From: Sphingobium arseniciresistens
Lineage (GTDB): Bacteria; Pseudomonadota; Alphaproteobacteria; Sphingomonadales; Sphingomonadaceae
Reading direction: 5' to 3'
Assembly: GCA_029167225.1 (NCBI GenBank)
Contig: JARFNK010000003.1
Span: 248,001-312,000, forward strand
Length of the DNA: 64,000 nucleotides
The notes below the pieces were generated by a model. That model made no database searches, had not been told where the DNA came from, and saw only the letters and a program-made list of their open reading frames with translations. Made by a program: the position numbers and the translations under genes. How positions within the stretch are numbered: the first letter of the stretch is position 1; the number at the start of each line of letters is the position of its first letter. Below are positions 16,096 through 24,969 of this stretch, piece after piece.

Positions 16096-17322
16096 ATGAC
16101 GCGGGTTCTGCACATCCTCGATCACAGCCTGCCGCTGCACAGCGGCTATACCTTTCGCACGCGCGCCATCCTTCGGGCGCAGATCGCGCAGGGCTGGGAG
16201 GTGCGCGGGCTCACCGGACGGCGCCATCTGGCCAAGGGGCCGGATGTCGAGACGGTCGACGGCCTGACCTTCCACCGCACCCCCGGCGCGCTGGGCGAAG
16301 GCAGCGGCGTGCTGCGCGAATGGAAGGAGATCGGCGCGATGGCCGACGCCATGGAGGCGCTGGTGCGCGCCTGGCGGCCGGACATCATCCACGCCCATTC
16401 CCCGGTGTTGAACGCCGTCGCCGCGCAGCGAGTCGCGCGCCGCCACGGCATTCCGCTGATCTACGAGATTCGCGCCTTCTGGGAGGATGCCGCCGTCGGC
16501 AATGGCACCGGCACCGAAGGCAGCGCGCGCTACTGGCTGACCCGCCAGCTGGAAACCCATGCCTGCCGCGGCGCCGACGCGGTCGCCGTGATCTGCGAAG
16601 GGCTGAAGGGCGACCTGATCGCGCGGGGCATCGACGCGGGCAAGATCGTGGTGTCGCCCAATGGCGTCGACATGGAGATGTTCGGCGACCCGGTGCCGCG
16701 CGACGAAGCGCTGGCCCGTTTCCTTGGCCTTGGCGATTCGGAGATCATCGGCTTCATAGGCAGCTTCTATGATTATGAGGGGCTGGACGACCTGATCGCG
16801 GCCATGCCCGCGCTGGTCGCGCAGCGGCCGTCGGCAAAGCTGCTGATGGTCGGTGGCGGCCCCTGCGATACGGCGCTTCGCGCGCAGGCCGTAGCTTCCC
16901 CGGCTGGCGATCACATCCTCTTCGCCGGGCGGGTACCGCATGATCAGGTGGAGAAATATTACAGCCTGATCGACATACTCGCCTATCCACGCAAGGCGAT
17001 GCGCCTGACCGATCTGGTGACGCCGCTCAAGCCGCTGGAGGCGATGGCGCAGGGCCGTCTGGTCGCAGCCTCGTCTGTCGGCGGCCATCGCGAACTGATC
17101 GAGGACGGTGTCACCGGCACGCTGTTCGCGCCCGATGATCCGCAGGCGATCGCCGCCGCTCTGTCGGGCCTGCTCGCCGACCGCAGCGGCTGGGATGCGC
17201 GCCGCGCCACTGCCCGCGCTTTCGTGGAGGCGGAGCGCAACTGGTCGTCCAACATCCGCCGCTATGCGCCCGTCTATGAACGGCTGTTGCAGCAGGACGG
17301 GCGGCGGGCACGCGCGGCATGA
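16096..17322 (+). CDS. Exosortase A-associated glycosyltransferase (GT4 type)
   Basis: A 408-residue cytoplasmic glycosyltransferase with a GT-B fold. The N-terminal motif RVLHILDHSLPLHSGYTFRT is characteristic of the glycosyltransferase family that travels with exosortase A polysaccharide genes. The C-terminal donor-sugar domain has VVSPNGVDMEMF, FIGSFYDYEGLDDLIAAM and VTPLKPLEAMAQGRLVAASSVGGHRELI. It lies divergent from the ligase, 235 bases away, and overlaps the next gene by four bases. In-frame alternatives are a TTG at 16075 and an ATG at 16087; 16096 fits the family start best. Confidence 0.88.
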   Translation: MTRVLHILDHSLPLHSGYTFRTRAILRAQIAQGWEVRGLTGRRHLAKGPDVETVDGLTFHRTPGALGEGSGVLREWKEIGAMADAMEALVRAWRPDIIHAHSPVLNAVAAQRVARRHGIPLIYEIRAFWEDAAVGNGTGTEGSARYWLTRQLETHACRGADAVAVICEGLKGDLIARGIDAGKIVVSPNGVDMEMFGDPVPRDEALARFLGLGDSEIIGFIGSFYDYEGLDDLIAAMPALVAQRPSAKLLMVGGGPCDTALRAQAVASPAGDHILFAGRVPHDQVEKYYSLIDILAYPRKAMRLTDLVTPLKPLEAMAQGRLVAASSVGGHRELIEDGVTGTLFAPDDPQAIAAALSGLLADRSGWDARRATARAFVEAERNWSSNIRRYAPVYERLLQQDGRRARAA

Positions 17323-18425
17323 GGGTTCATCATCAGCACAGGCGGCTCGACGCACGCCATCTGGTCGCCGGGCTGGCCGGGGCTGGGGGCGTTCTGGTCG
17401 CGCTGAACGTGCCGGTCGGCCTGCTTGAACTCGCCATGTCGTCGACCGGCATCTCGGAAATCCTGCCGGCCGCCGCGCCGCCCTATGGGCTGACGGCCAG
17501 GCTGGCGGTGTCCGCCTTTGCTGGCAGCATGGCAGTGGGCGTGGCGCTGGCAAAGGCGCCGGTCGGCCAGGGGCAACAGCAATCGAACAGGGGGAACGGA
17601 ACCATGGGTTTTGCATTTTCGAAGCTGGCCAGCCTTGGCCGCAAACGGCCGGCACGCGAACTTGGCGTGCCCACGCTGCGCCGACAGGATGCTCACCCCG
17701 ACGCGCCGGCACGCCAGCCGATTTTCGCGGTGCGCGATCTGGGATCGGTCGATCTGGTCGCCACGCCGTCGCGCGATGCGACAGACGCTGCGCCTACGCT
17801 GTTCGTCGTGAACAATGCGCCGGTCGCGGATCGCCCGGTCTCGACGATGGCCGAGCTGGAAGGCGCGCTATTGCCCAAGTCGGCGGAGGCCGACTATCGC
17901 ATGCCCCAGTCCCCCGAGCCGATGGATGAAGCAGAACTGATCCGGGAAGCGTCGATCGCCGCCATCGCTTCGACCGCGATGCGCAATCGCCCCCGGCCGG
18001 CAATGGTTGTGCAGTCTCCGGACGACTCCTCCCCCGATCTGCCCTCGCCTGATCGCCTGTCGCTGGACCGTCTGCCGCCTGCGCGCCCGGCACTGTCGCC
18101 ATTATCGCTCGCCGAACTGGCCGCGCGTCTTGAGCGCAGCCTCAACCAGCGCGCGACGAACACTCCCGAAAATCAGGCCGAGTATCGGAACGCCCCCGCA
18201 ACGGGCCCTGCCATGGTGCCCCAGCCTGCCTTCACACCCGAAGCGGTGCTGGCCATCACCCCGCGTCCTCAGCCCGTGCTGGTAGTCTCCGCGGCCTCGC
18301 CGGTCCTCGCCCAGATCCCGCCCGCCTCGCCTGTGCCGGTCAAGGCCAGCGTCGACGCCGACGTGGACGAGGCGTTGCGGGCGGCCCTTGGCACCTTGCA
18401 GAAGATTGCCGCCCGCGCGCGCTGA
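17319..18425 (+). CDS. Membrane-anchored protein of unknown function, coupled to the glycosyltransferase
   Basis: The family was not recognised. The 368-residue product has two N-terminal hydrophobic segments (about 14-40 and 58-82) and then a long, Pro-, Ala- and Ser-rich region without clear domains (about 120-345), ending in a short helical piece (VDEALRAALGTLQKIAARAR). Its ATG overlaps the glycosyltransferase stop in ATGA, so the two are probably cotranslated. A scaffold or regulator for polysaccharide assembly is conceivable; only context supports that. Confidence 0.7.
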   Translation: MRVHHQHRRLDARHLVAGLAGAGGVLVALNVPVGLLELAMSSTGISEILPAAAPPYGLTARLAVSAFAGSMAVGVALAKAPVGQGQQQSNRGNGTMGFAFSKLASLGRKRPARELGVPTLRRQDAHPDAPARQPIFAVRDLGSVDLVATPSRDATDAAPTLFVVNNAPVADRPVSTMAELEGALLPKSAEADYRMPQSPEPMDEAELIREASIAAIASTAMRNRPRPAMVVQSPDDSSPDLPSPDRLSLDRLPPARPALSPLSLAELAARLERSLNQRATNTPENQAEYRNAPATGPAMVPQPAFTPEAVLAITPRPQPVLVVSAASPVLAQIPPASPVPVKASVDADVDEALRAALGTLQKIAARAR

Positions 18426-18436
18426 TCCGCCCGGCT

Positions 18437-18772
18437 TCACCAATCCTCGATCGTCAGGATCGACAGCTCCAGCGTCGCGCTGGGCGTGCCGTCCGGTTCA
18501 TGGTCGAGCAACCGTTCGTCCACCGCGACATCGGCGACGATGTGCCCCGGAATGGCGAAGTCCTGCTTCGGCAGCCTGTCCGCCATGGCGTTCGCCGCCC
18601 GGTGGGACTCCGGCCCGAAGAAGCGCAGCGAGATCAGGTGCCGCGCACCCTGGAAGGTGATGCTCGCCCATGGCTCGGTACTGGCCCTGGCGATCGCGGC
18701 ATCCGGTCCGGCAGCGATGAGCAGGATGCGCAGCAGCCGGCTGTGCGGGTTGCGCCTGATGGTCATCATCAT
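18437..18772 (-). CDS. Small protein of unknown function in the S24-repressor divergent operon
   Basis: A 111-residue product from the triple ATG at 18764-18772 (MMMTIRRNPHSRLLRILLIAAGPDAAIARASTEPWASITF split here only for description). It has no signal peptide or membrane helix that I trust and looks like a compact alpha/beta domain ending SATLELSILTIEDW. The start overlaps the stop of the 62-residue gene upstream. The function is unknown; its place opposite a LexA-like repressor suggests control by that repressor. Confidence 0.75.
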   Translation of the reverse strand: MMMTIRRNPHSRLLRILLIAAGPDAAIARASTEPWASITFQGARHLISLRFFGPESHRAANAMADRLPKQDFAIPGHIVADVAVDERLLDHEPDGTPSATLELSILTIEDW

Positions 18773-18957
18773 CGGCCCGCGCCCTCCCGCTGGCTGGCGA
18801 TGTAGTTCTGGACCCGGCGCTTCATCCGTTCGCCCGGCTCCCGGCCGTTGCGCATGTCGAGCACCAGTCGGGGGTCGCGCACGGCATTGCGCCCGAATCG
18901 GGTCGGCGGCATGCCGCTTTCCTTCAAGAAGCCCTCGATCGTCCGAAGCAGGTGCAT
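18769..18957 (-). CDS. Small basic protein of unknown function, first gene opposite the S24 repressor
   Basis: A 62-residue product starting MHLLRTIEGFLKESGMPPTR, rich in Arg and predicted helical, with RFGRNAVRDPRLVLDMRNGREPG in the middle. The pattern resembles small helix-turn-helix-like proteins widespread in alphaproteobacteria, but this is recognition of style, not a proven family match. It overlaps the next gene by four bases (ATGA), so both are cotranslated. The gene starts 136 bases from the divergent repressor with two operator-like dyads between them. Confidence 0.75.
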   Translation of the reverse strand: MHLLRTIEGFLKESGMPPTRFGRNAVRDPRLVLDMRNGREPGERMKRRVQNYIASQREGAGR

Positions 18958-19043
18958 GATGCTTTTCTCCTTCCGTGCATGCGGGCACCATCGGCTATGG
19001 CGAGTCGCATGTTCGCTTTTTGTTCCAAGGCGTTCTCAGGTGA

Positions 19044-19077
19044 TAGGAAATTTCCTACTTGTCTAGGAAAATTCCTA
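19044..19077. promoter_or_regulatory. Twin operator dyads between the S24 repressor and the divergent small genes
   Basis: A perfect 14-base palindrome TAGGAAATTTCCTA (19044-19057) and a second site TAGGAAAATTCCTA (19064-19077) with the same outer TAGGAA/TTCCTA arms lie 20 bases centre to centre, about two helical turns. They sit 16 bases before the repressor start and are far more AT-rich than the surroundings. Autoregulation by the S24 repressor and co-control of the divergent operon are inferred. Confidence 0.75.
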
Positions 19078-19093
19078 CGCGTATGATGCAGCC

Positions 19094-19768
19094 ATGGATG
19101 AAGGCGATCTTTCGGTGCGGGAGACGCTGGCGGCGCTGATCGCGGCGCGGGGCGACCATTATGGCGCGCTCTCCCGGCTGCTCGGGCGCAACCCGGCCTA
19201 TATCCAGCAGTTTATCAAGCGCGGCACGCCCAGGAAGCTGGACGAGGCCGATCGCCGGACGCTGGCGGTCTATTTCGGCGTCGATGAATCGGTGCTCGGC
19301 GGTCGGGTGGGGGATGTGCCTCCCCTGCCGGCAAAGGGCAGGGGCGCGTCTGCCGTCGTCGCCATTCCCCGCATGGACCTGGGCGCCTCGGCGGGGGCGG
19401 GGTCGCTCGACGATCGCGAGCAGGTGGCGGGGCTGGTCGGCTTCGACGAAGCCTGGCTGCGGGCGATGGGCGTGCGGCGTGATTCGCTCTCGATCATCCA
19501 TGTGGACGGCGAATCGATGGCGCCGACGCTGTGCGATGGCGACGAGATCATGGTGGACGGCGCGGATGCTGCGAATCGGCTGCGCGCCGGCATCTATGTG
19601 CTGCGCTTTCAGGACGTGCTGATGGTGAAGCGGGTCGTGCCCGGCCCCAGGCCGGGGCTGGTCTCGATCCTCAGCGACAATCCCCATTTCCAGAGCTGGC
19701 CCGATGTCGATCCGGCGCAGGTCGCTCTGCTCGGCCGGGTGATCTGGACCGGGCGTCGCCTGCGCTGA
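19094..19768 (+). CDS. LexA/CI-like transcriptional repressor with S24 peptidase domain
   Basis: A 224-residue regulator. The N-terminal region (about 5-65) is helix-turn-helix-like (LSRLLGRNPAYIQQFIKRGTPRKLDEADRRTLAVYF). The C-terminal S24 domain holds the Ser/Lys dyad: Ser141 in DGESMAPTL and Lys179 in VLMVKRVV, with an Ala-Gly pair at 100-101 that could be the self-cleavage site. Such proteins repress until RecA-type or other signals trigger autocleavage. It is not LexA itself, whose N-terminus differs. It faces two small genes across twin dyads at 19044-19077, probably its own operators. Confidence 0.88.
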   Translation: MDEGDLSVRETLAALIAARGDHYGALSRLLGRNPAYIQQFIKRGTPRKLDEADRRTLAVYFGVDESVLGGRVGDVPPLPAKGRGASAVVAIPRMDLGASAGAGSLDDREQVAGLVGFDEAWLRAMGVRRDSLSIIHVDGESMAPTLCDGDEIMVDGADAANRLRAGIYVLRFQDVLMVKRVVPGPRPGLVSILSDNPHFQSWPDVDPAQVALLGRVIWTGRRLR

Positions 19769-19817
19769 GGCCGCTCCGGGGGTTGCGCGCGGCCCCGTGC
19801 TTCGCCACATCCGAGGG

Positions 19818-20507
19818 ATGACCGATTCCGCTGCCTCTCAAGCGTCCGTGCCGCCGCTGCGCGCCACACTCGTCCCCGTCACGCCGCTGCAGCAGAACTG
19901 CACGCTGTTCTGGTGCACGCAAACCAACAAGGGAGCCTTTGTCGATCCGGGCGGCGACCTGCACCTGCTCAAGGCCGCTGCGGCCCAGCATGGGGTAGAG
20001 ATCGAGAAGATCCTGATCACCCACGGCCATGTCGATCATTGCGGCGAGGCGGGCACTTTCGCCAAAGAGCTTGGCGTACAGATCGAGGGGCCGCATGAGG
20101 CGGACCGCTTCTGGATCGCCCGGCTGGACGATGACGGCCGCAAATATGGCGTCGCCGCGACGATGTTCGAGCCTGACCGCTGGCTGGTGGATGGCGATAC
20201 GGTGACGGTGGGCAATCTGACCCTGGACGTCATCCACTGCCCCGGCCACACGCCGGGCCATGTCGTCTTCCATCATGCGCCCTCAAAGCTGGCAATCGTG
20301 GGCGACGTGCTGTTTCAGGGGTCGATCGGCCGCACGGATTTTCCGCTCGGCAATCATCAGGACCTGATCGACGCGATCACAGGCAAGCTCTGGCCACTGG
20401 GCGGGGAGACGGCCTTTGTCCCCGGTCACGGCCCGATGAGCAATTTCGCGCATGAGCGCCGCACCAATCCCTATGTGTCGGACCGTGCGCTGGGCGTCGC
20501 CGGCTGA
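19818..20507 (+). CDS. MBL-fold metallo-hydrolase (glyoxalase II-like)
   Basis: A 229-residue cytoplasmic metallo-beta-lactamase-fold hydrolase of the YcbL/glyoxalase II-like group. The zinc motif THGHVDHCGEA and later CPGHTPGHV, VGDVLF and PGHGP supply the expected His and Asp ligands. The substrate is unknown; hydroxyacylglutathione-like thioesters are typical. The ATG at 19818 is used; a GTG at 19797 is in frame and cannot be excluded. It follows the S24 repressor by about 50 bases on the same strand but is probably unrelated functionally. Confidence 0.88.
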   Translation: MTDSAASQASVPPLRATLVPVTPLQQNCTLFWCTQTNKGAFVDPGGDLHLLKAAAAQHGVEIEKILITHGHVDHCGEAGTFAKELGVQIEGPHEADRFWIARLDDDGRKYGVAATMFEPDRWLVDGDTVTVGNLTLDVIHCPGHTPGHVVFHHAPSKLAIVGDVLFQGSIGRTDFPLGNHQDLIDAITGKLWPLGGETAFVPGHGPMSNFAHERRTNPYVSDRALGVAG

Positions 20508-20541
20508 TCCTGCATCGCTGCTGGCGCGCCGCCCGTCGCGC

Positions 20542-20973
20542 TCAGGCCCGCGCCGCCAGTGACGGCGGGGCGGGGATGGTACGGGTGGCGCTGTAGCTGG
20601 CATAGAGCGCGGCGACGGCCAGCGTGATCATGACGATCATCGTCACCATGATGCCGCCAGCGCGCGCCCAATGGGGCTTTTCCGAATCCATCCCGAAGGC
20701 ATGCGCCACCCGCGCAATGATGTAGACGAGCGCGATGATCCACAGCCATGTTCCGCTGCCCAGCGCCATTTCCACCAGCGCGCACAGGATGAGGACGAAG
20801 GGCGTATATTCGATGAAGTTCGCATGCGCCCGCATCCGCCGCATCAGCGGATCGCAGCCGCCGTCGCCATGCAGCACCTTCTCCGTCATACGCAGCCGGC
20901 TCACCCGCAGGGCGAGCCAGAAATTGAGCAGCGCGGCGGCAGCGGCGAAGGTCAGTGTGATCGGCAGCAGCAT
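20542..20973 (-). CDS. MAPEG-family membrane protein
   Basis: A 143-residue integral membrane protein with four hydrophobic helices and the family-type segment MRAHANFIEYTPFVLILCAL. MAPEG proteins include glutathione transferases and related enzymes; many bacterial members have no assigned substrate. It lies on the minus strand, convergent with the metallo-hydrolase, and starts 221 bases from rpmF, from which it diverges. Calling it an enzyme is inference. Confidence 0.88.
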   Translation of the reverse strand: MLLPITLTFAAAAALLNFWLALRVSRLRMTEKVLHGDGGCDPLMRRMRAHANFIEYTPFVLILCALVEMALGSGTWLWIIALVYIIARVAHAFGMDSEKPHWARAGGIMVTMIVMITLAVAALYASYSATRTIPAPPSLAARA

Positions 20974-21052
20974 TGTCTCTCCCCTGTGCATGCCTGTAGC
21001 TGGCATGGCGTCGCGACAATGCCGCCGGGCACCGGCAGCGGCAAGGAATAGC

Positions 21053-21080
21053 TTGCGCATGGATGAAAAAACGCTATAGG
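21053..21080 (+). promoter_or_regulatory. Candidate promoter of the rpmF-plsX-fabH operon
   Basis: TTGCGC (21053-21058) and TATAGG (21075-21080) are 16 bases apart, about 115 bases before rpmF and after the divergent MAPEG gene start. This is a plausible housekeeping promoter only. Confidence 0.35.
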
Positions 21081-21194
21081 CGCTTGGCTTCGCGATTGTC
21101 CGGCCGCACGGATTTGCGGCCACTCTGGCCGTCATCTCCATTGGCGTTTCGGCCTGTCGCACTGACATTTTACAATACGGAAACAGGTGCCGAC

Positions 21195-21374
21195 ATGGCT
21201 GTCCCAAAAAGGAAAACTTCCCCCTCCAAGCGTGGCATGCGCCGCTCGCATGATTCGCTGACGGTGGCCGCATTCCAGGAATGCTCCAACTGTGGCGAAC
21301 TCAAGCGCCCGCACAATCTCTGCCCCTCCTGCGGCCATTATAATGGCCGCGAGATCGTTGCCGTCGGGGCCTGA
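21195..21374 (+). CDS. rpmF: 50S ribosomal protein L32
   Basis: The 59-residue protein starts [20 protein letters not shown], as all L32 proteins do, and ends with a zinc-ribbon pair CSNCG and CPSCG. It is a structural component of the large ribosomal subunit. The position just before plsX and fabH is the classic bacterial rpmF-plsX-fabH order, linking ribosome and membrane synthesis. The start codon is fixed by the conserved N-terminus. Confidence 0.97.
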   Translation: MAVPKRKTSPSKRGMRRSHDSLTVAAFQECSNCGELKRPHNLCPSCGHYNGREIVAVGA

Positions 21375-21406
21375 GCACGTCTAATCGTCTCCGAAAGGGG
21401 GGTCGG

Positions 21407-22471
21407 GTGAGCAGGGAGCCGCGGATCGCAATCGACGCGATGGGCGGCGATGAAGGCGTGCGCGTCATGTTGGCTGGTGTTGCCTTGGCACGCCGGCGGC
21501 ATGAGGGCCTGCGTTTCACGCTGTTCGGTGATTCGGCGCAGATCAATGCTGCGCTGGACAACCATCCCAATCTGCGTGCTGCATCCGAAGTGGTGCATAC
21601 GGACACGGTCGTTGCCTCGACCGACAAGCCCAGCGCCGCCATGCGCAAGAAGACCAGTTCGATGGGCCGCGCCATTCAGGCGGTCAAGGCTGGGGAAGCC
21701 GGTGCCGCCGTATCCGCCGGCAATACCGGCGCGCTGATGGCGATGGCAAAGCTCGCGCTGCGCACCATGCCCGGCATCGAACGCCCTGCGCTCGCGGCGC
21801 TGCTGCCCACGCTCGGCGCCAATGACGTCGTCATGCTGGATCTTGGCGCCAATACCGAGTGCGATTCGCGCAATCTCGTCCAGTTCGCGGTGATGGGGGC
21901 TGCCTATGCCCGCATCGCGCTCGACCTTGAGCGCCCGCGCGTGCGCCTGCTCAACATCGGCACTGAAGAGATGAAGGGCACGGACGAGATCCGTGACGCC
22001 GCGGCGATCCTGCGCGGCGCGCCCGAACTGCCGATGCAGTTCGACGGCTTCACCGAAGGCGACAAGATCAACACCGGCGAAGCCGATGTCGTCGTGACCG
22101 AAGGGTTCGCCGGCAATATCGCGCTGAAGACCGCCGAGGGCACCGCACGCTTCGTCACCGACCTGCTGCGCAATGCCTTCACCAGCTCGATCCGCTCGAA
22201 GATCGGCTTCCTGATCTCGAAGCCGGCGATGTTCCTGCTGAAGCATCATCTCGACCCCAATAACCATAATGGCGCGGTCTTCCTGGGCCTCAATGGCGTG
22301 GTGGTGAAAAGCCATGGCAGCGCCAATGCGAAGGGAGTCGCCAACGCCGTGCATGTGGCCGCTCGGCTGCTGGAAGAAGATATTACCCGGCGTATCGCCG
22401 CCGACATGGCCAACATTCCTGCGTTGGCCAAGCCCGCGCGATCCACCGTCGCGGAGCAGCCTGCAAAATGA
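21407..22471 (+). CDS. plsX: Phosphate acyltransferase PlsX
   Basis: Converts acyl-ACP and phosphate to acyl-phosphate for phospholipid synthesis, at the inner face of the membrane. The 354-residue product shows the family motifs [26 protein letters not shown] and the long [11 protein letters not shown]-type strand (here [11 protein letters not shown]). It begins with GTG, 32 bases after rpmF, and its stop overlaps the fabH start by four bases (ATGA), so translation is coupled. The length is normal. Confidence 0.96.
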   Translation: MSREPRIAIDAMGGDEGVRVMLAGVALARRRHEGLRFTLFGDSAQINAALDNHPNLRAASEVVHTDTVVASTDKPSAAMRKKTSSMGRAIQAVKAGEAGAAVSAGNTGALMAMAKLALRTMPGIERPALAALLPTLGANDVVMLDLGANTECDSRNLVQFAVMGAAYARIALDLERPRVRLLNIGTEEMKGTDEIRDAAAILRGAPELPMQFDGFTEGDKINTGEADVVVTEGFAGNIALKTAEGTARFVTDLLRNAFTSSIRSKIGFLISKPAMFLLKHHLDPNNHNGAVFLGLNGVVVKSHGSANAKGVANAVHVAARLLEEDITRRIAADMANIPALAKPARSTVAEQPAK

Positions 22472-23448
22472 TTCGTCGTTCCGTTCTGCTCGGCACGGGC
22501 TCTGCCCTGCCGGTTCGCGCCGTCTCCAACGCCGAACTGGCCGAGCGGGTCGACACCAGTGACGAATGGATCGTCGAGCGCACCGGCATCCGCAATCGCC
22601 ATATCGCCGGAGAGGGCGAAACCACCGTATCGCTCGCGACCGACGCTTCACGCGCCGCACTGGCCGCCGCCGGTGTCGAGGCATCGGACGTCGACCTGAT
22701 TGTGCTGGCGACCGCCACCCCGGACCAGACCTTCCCGGCCAGCGCGACGCTGGTACAGGCGGCATTGGGCATCAAGGACGGCATCGCCTTTGACGTCGCG
22801 GCCGTCTGCTCGGGCTTTCTCTATGCTCTGACCGTCGCGGACAACATGATCCGTGGTGGCGCCGCCAGCAAGGCGCTGGTCATCGGCGCGGAAACCTTCA
22901 GCCGCATCCTCGACTGGGAAGACCGCACGACCTGCGTGCTCTTCGGCGACGGTGCGGGCGCCGTGCTGCTGGGTGCGGAAGAGAGCGAAGACAGCGATCC
23001 GCATAGCGCGCGCGGCATCCTCGCCAGCCGGCTGCACGCCGATGGCCGCCACAATCAACTGCTCTATGTCGATGGCGGCCCCTCTACCACCGGCACCGTC
23101 GGCAAGCTGCGGATGAAGGGCAAGGAAGTCTTCCGCCACGCCGTCGTCAACCTGGCGTCGGTGATGAACGAGGCGCTGGCCGCTGCGGGCCTGGAAGCCA
23201 AGGATGTCGACTGGGTCGTCCCGCACCAGGCCAATGCGCGCATTCTGGATGCAACCGCCCGCAAGCTGCACCTGCCGCCCGAAAAAGTGATCGTGACGGT
23301 GGATCGTCACGCCAATACTTCCGCCGCATCTGTGCCCCTTGCATTGGATGTCGCGACTCGGGACGGCCGTATCAAGCCGGGCGATCTGCTGGTGCTGGAA
23401 GCGATGGGTGGCGGGTTTACCTGGGGCGCGAGCATTATACGCGTCTAA
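22468..23448 (+). CDS. fabH: 3-oxoacyl-ACP synthase III (KAS III)
   Basis: Starts fatty acid synthesis by condensing acetyl-CoA with malonyl-ACP. The 326-residue thiolase-fold enzyme has the catalytic Cys (about residue 114) in [12 protein letters not shown], His in VPHQANARI and Asn in [13 protein letters not shown]. The start region [15 protein letters not shown] is typical. It is translationally coupled to plsX and lies 134 bases before ihfA, where a further promoter is likely. Confidence 0.96.
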   Translation: MIRRSVLLGTGSALPVRAVSNAELAERVDTSDEWIVERTGIRNRHIAGEGETTVSLATDASRAALAAAGVEASDVDLIVLATATPDQTFPASATLVQAALGIKDGIAFDVAAVCSGFLYALTVADNMIRGGAASKALVIGAETFSRILDWEDRTTCVLFGDGAGAVLLGAEESEDSDPHSARGILASRLHADGRHNQLLYVDGGPSTTGTVGKLRMKGKEVFRHAVVNLASVMNEALAAAGLEAKDVDWVVPHQANARILDATARKLHLPPEKVIVTVDRHANTSAASVPLALDVATRDGRIKPGDLLVLEAMGGGFTWGASIIRV

Positions 23449-23582
23449 TTTTGAGACGCTGTATCCCGTAAACATCCGATTCGGCGTGAATTGCTTGCGA
23501 ATCGACTTCGAATGGCACAAACGTTTGCTGCACCGGTTAATTTGGCGGTGCATGGAGCAGGATGCTGTATCTGGGGGGTTTA

Positions 23583-23879
23583 ATGTCGGGCAACGGAACC
23601 TTGACTCGGGCGGATATCGCAGACTCCCTCAATCGCCATGTGGGGTTGTCTCGAGCTGAATCCGCTGCGATCGTCGAATCGATCCTTGAAAAGATCAGTC
23701 TCGCTCTGGAGCGGGGAGAGAATGTCAAAATCTCCAGCTTCGGAACCTTCGTGCTGCGCGATAAGGCGGAGCGTGTCGGCCGCAATCCTAAGACGGGCAT
23801 AGAGGTGCCCATCGAGCCGCGCCGTGTCCTGACCTTCCGCGCCAGTCAGTCGATGCGTGAGCGCGTGGCCTGCGCCTGA
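23583..23879 (+). CDS. ihfA: Integration host factor alpha subunit
   Basis: A 98-residue nucleoid protein that bends DNA as a heterodimer with IhfB. It carries the signature [23 protein letters not shown] and the preceding [16 protein letters not shown]. The start [20 protein letters not shown] is the family start; an in-frame TTG-type extension upstream is not needed. The gene follows fabH and precedes a MerR-type regulator, an arrangement common in alphaproteobacteria. It fits IhfA better than HU because of its position and N-terminus. Confidence 0.94.
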   Translation: MSGNGTLTRADIADSLNRHVGLSRAESAAIVESILEKISLALERGENVKISSFGTFVLRDKAERVGRNPKTGIEVPIEPRRVLTFRASQSMRERVACA

Positions 23880-23977
23880 CGCGGGAGCGACACACGGTCG
23901 GAAATGAGACTCGGCTCGCCGTGTCCAGGGCGTACCGCGGTTGACCTCAGCGGCCGGATGGGTGCAACATCACTGTC

Positions 23978-24379
23978 ATGAAGAAGGCGGAGGGGGCATT
24001 CCTGACGATCGGTGAACTTGCCGATGAACTGGGTCTGCCCCAACATATATTGCGTTATTGGGAAACGCGCTTTCCCGAGCTCCGGCCACTGCAACGTTCA
24101 GGGAATCGTCGCTACTACCGGCCGGCGGATGTCGACCTCGCGCGGCGCATCAATCACCTGTTGAATGTCGAGGGATTCACCGTTCGCGGCGCCCGCAAGG
24201 CGCTGATGGACGAGGGTGGCAGTGTGGGCAGCGCGAAAAAAATAGAGCCTGCGATGAGCCCAGAACCCGATCCAGCCAGCAGCCCGCCAGCGATCGGCTT
24301 CGGCACCGACATGCGCGATGACCTCGTCAGCCGACTGGAAGCGATCCGCGCCGATCTGGTTGCAGCATTGGGCGAGTAG
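23978..24379 (+). CDS. MerR-family transcriptional regulator
   Basis: A 133-residue DNA-binding protein. Residues about 5-75 form a MerR winged helix (LTIGELADELGLPQHILRYWETRFPEL, then SGNRRYYRPADVDLARRINHLL). The rest is a short, Pro-rich tail without the metal-binding cysteines of classical MerR sensors, so the inducer is unknown. The ihfA-merR neighbourhood is conserved in related genomes, which suggests a shared but unproven role. Confidence 0.92.
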   Translation: MKKAEGAFLTIGELADELGLPQHILRYWETRFPELRPLQRSGNRRYYRPADVDLARRINHLLNVEGFTVRGARKALMDEGGSVGSAKKIEPAMSPEPDPASSPPAIGFGTDMRDDLVSRLEAIRADLVAALGE

Positions 24380-24407
24380 CGCTGGTGGATGGCGCTGCGC
24401 CGTCGTC

Positions 24408-24926
24408 CTATAGTCGACGCGCGTAGATCAGGTCGTCGAACGGCACGTCGCCGACCATGAAGGTCATCTTCCCGATCTCTTCGAAGCCATGGCGATCGTA
24501 GAAGCGCCGCGCGCGATCGTTCTGCGGATAGACCGCCAGCAGCAGGCGCCGCGTACCCTTTTCGCGGGCCGCCTCTATCGCCTGTTCCATCAGCGCGTCG
24601 CCATTGCCGCCGCCCTGCCAGGGACCAAGCAGGTAGATACGCTTCAATTCATAGTCATCGGTTTCTGGCGGCACCGGCAGCGCGCATGGCGTGAGCAGGG
24701 CATAGCCGACGGGTGCATCCAGCGGGGTCTCGCCGATGATGGCGACCTGCTCCGGGTCGGCGAGCGCCGCCCCATACCAGGCCTCGCCATGGGCATTGCG
24801 GGCATGGTCTATCAACGCCTGCCCCGGATGATCATGCGCGAAGCTGGCGAGGAAGGTGGCGCCGCCCAGCAGCGAAAGCGCGGGCGCGTCGGCGGGCACG
24901 GCCCTGCGCCATCGGATGGGCGTCAT
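24408..24926 (-). CDS. GNAT-family N-acetyltransferase
   Basis: A 172-residue enzyme that likely transfers an acetyl group from acetyl-CoA to an amine. The N-terminal IRWRRAVPADAPALSLL and the acetyl-CoA-binding region LKRIYLLGPWQGGGNGDALMEQAIEAA, followed by RRLLLAVYPQNDRARRFYDRHGFEEIG, are typical. The substrate cannot be read from the sequence. It is convergent with the merR gene and lies 43 bases downstream of the SixA gene, on the same strand. Confidence 0.9.
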   Translation of the reverse strand: MTPIRWRRAVPADAPALSLLGGATFLASFAHDHPGQALIDHARNAHGEAWYGAALADPEQVAIIGETPLDAPVGYALLTPCALPVPPETDDYELKRIYLLGPWQGGGNGDALMEQAIEAAREKGTRRLLLAVYPQNDRARRFYDRHGFEEIGKMTFMVGDVPFDDLIYARRL

Positions 24927-24969
24927 CGCGCCAGCCCCTGCGCGGCGGTGCCACTCGGTCCGGTCCAGC

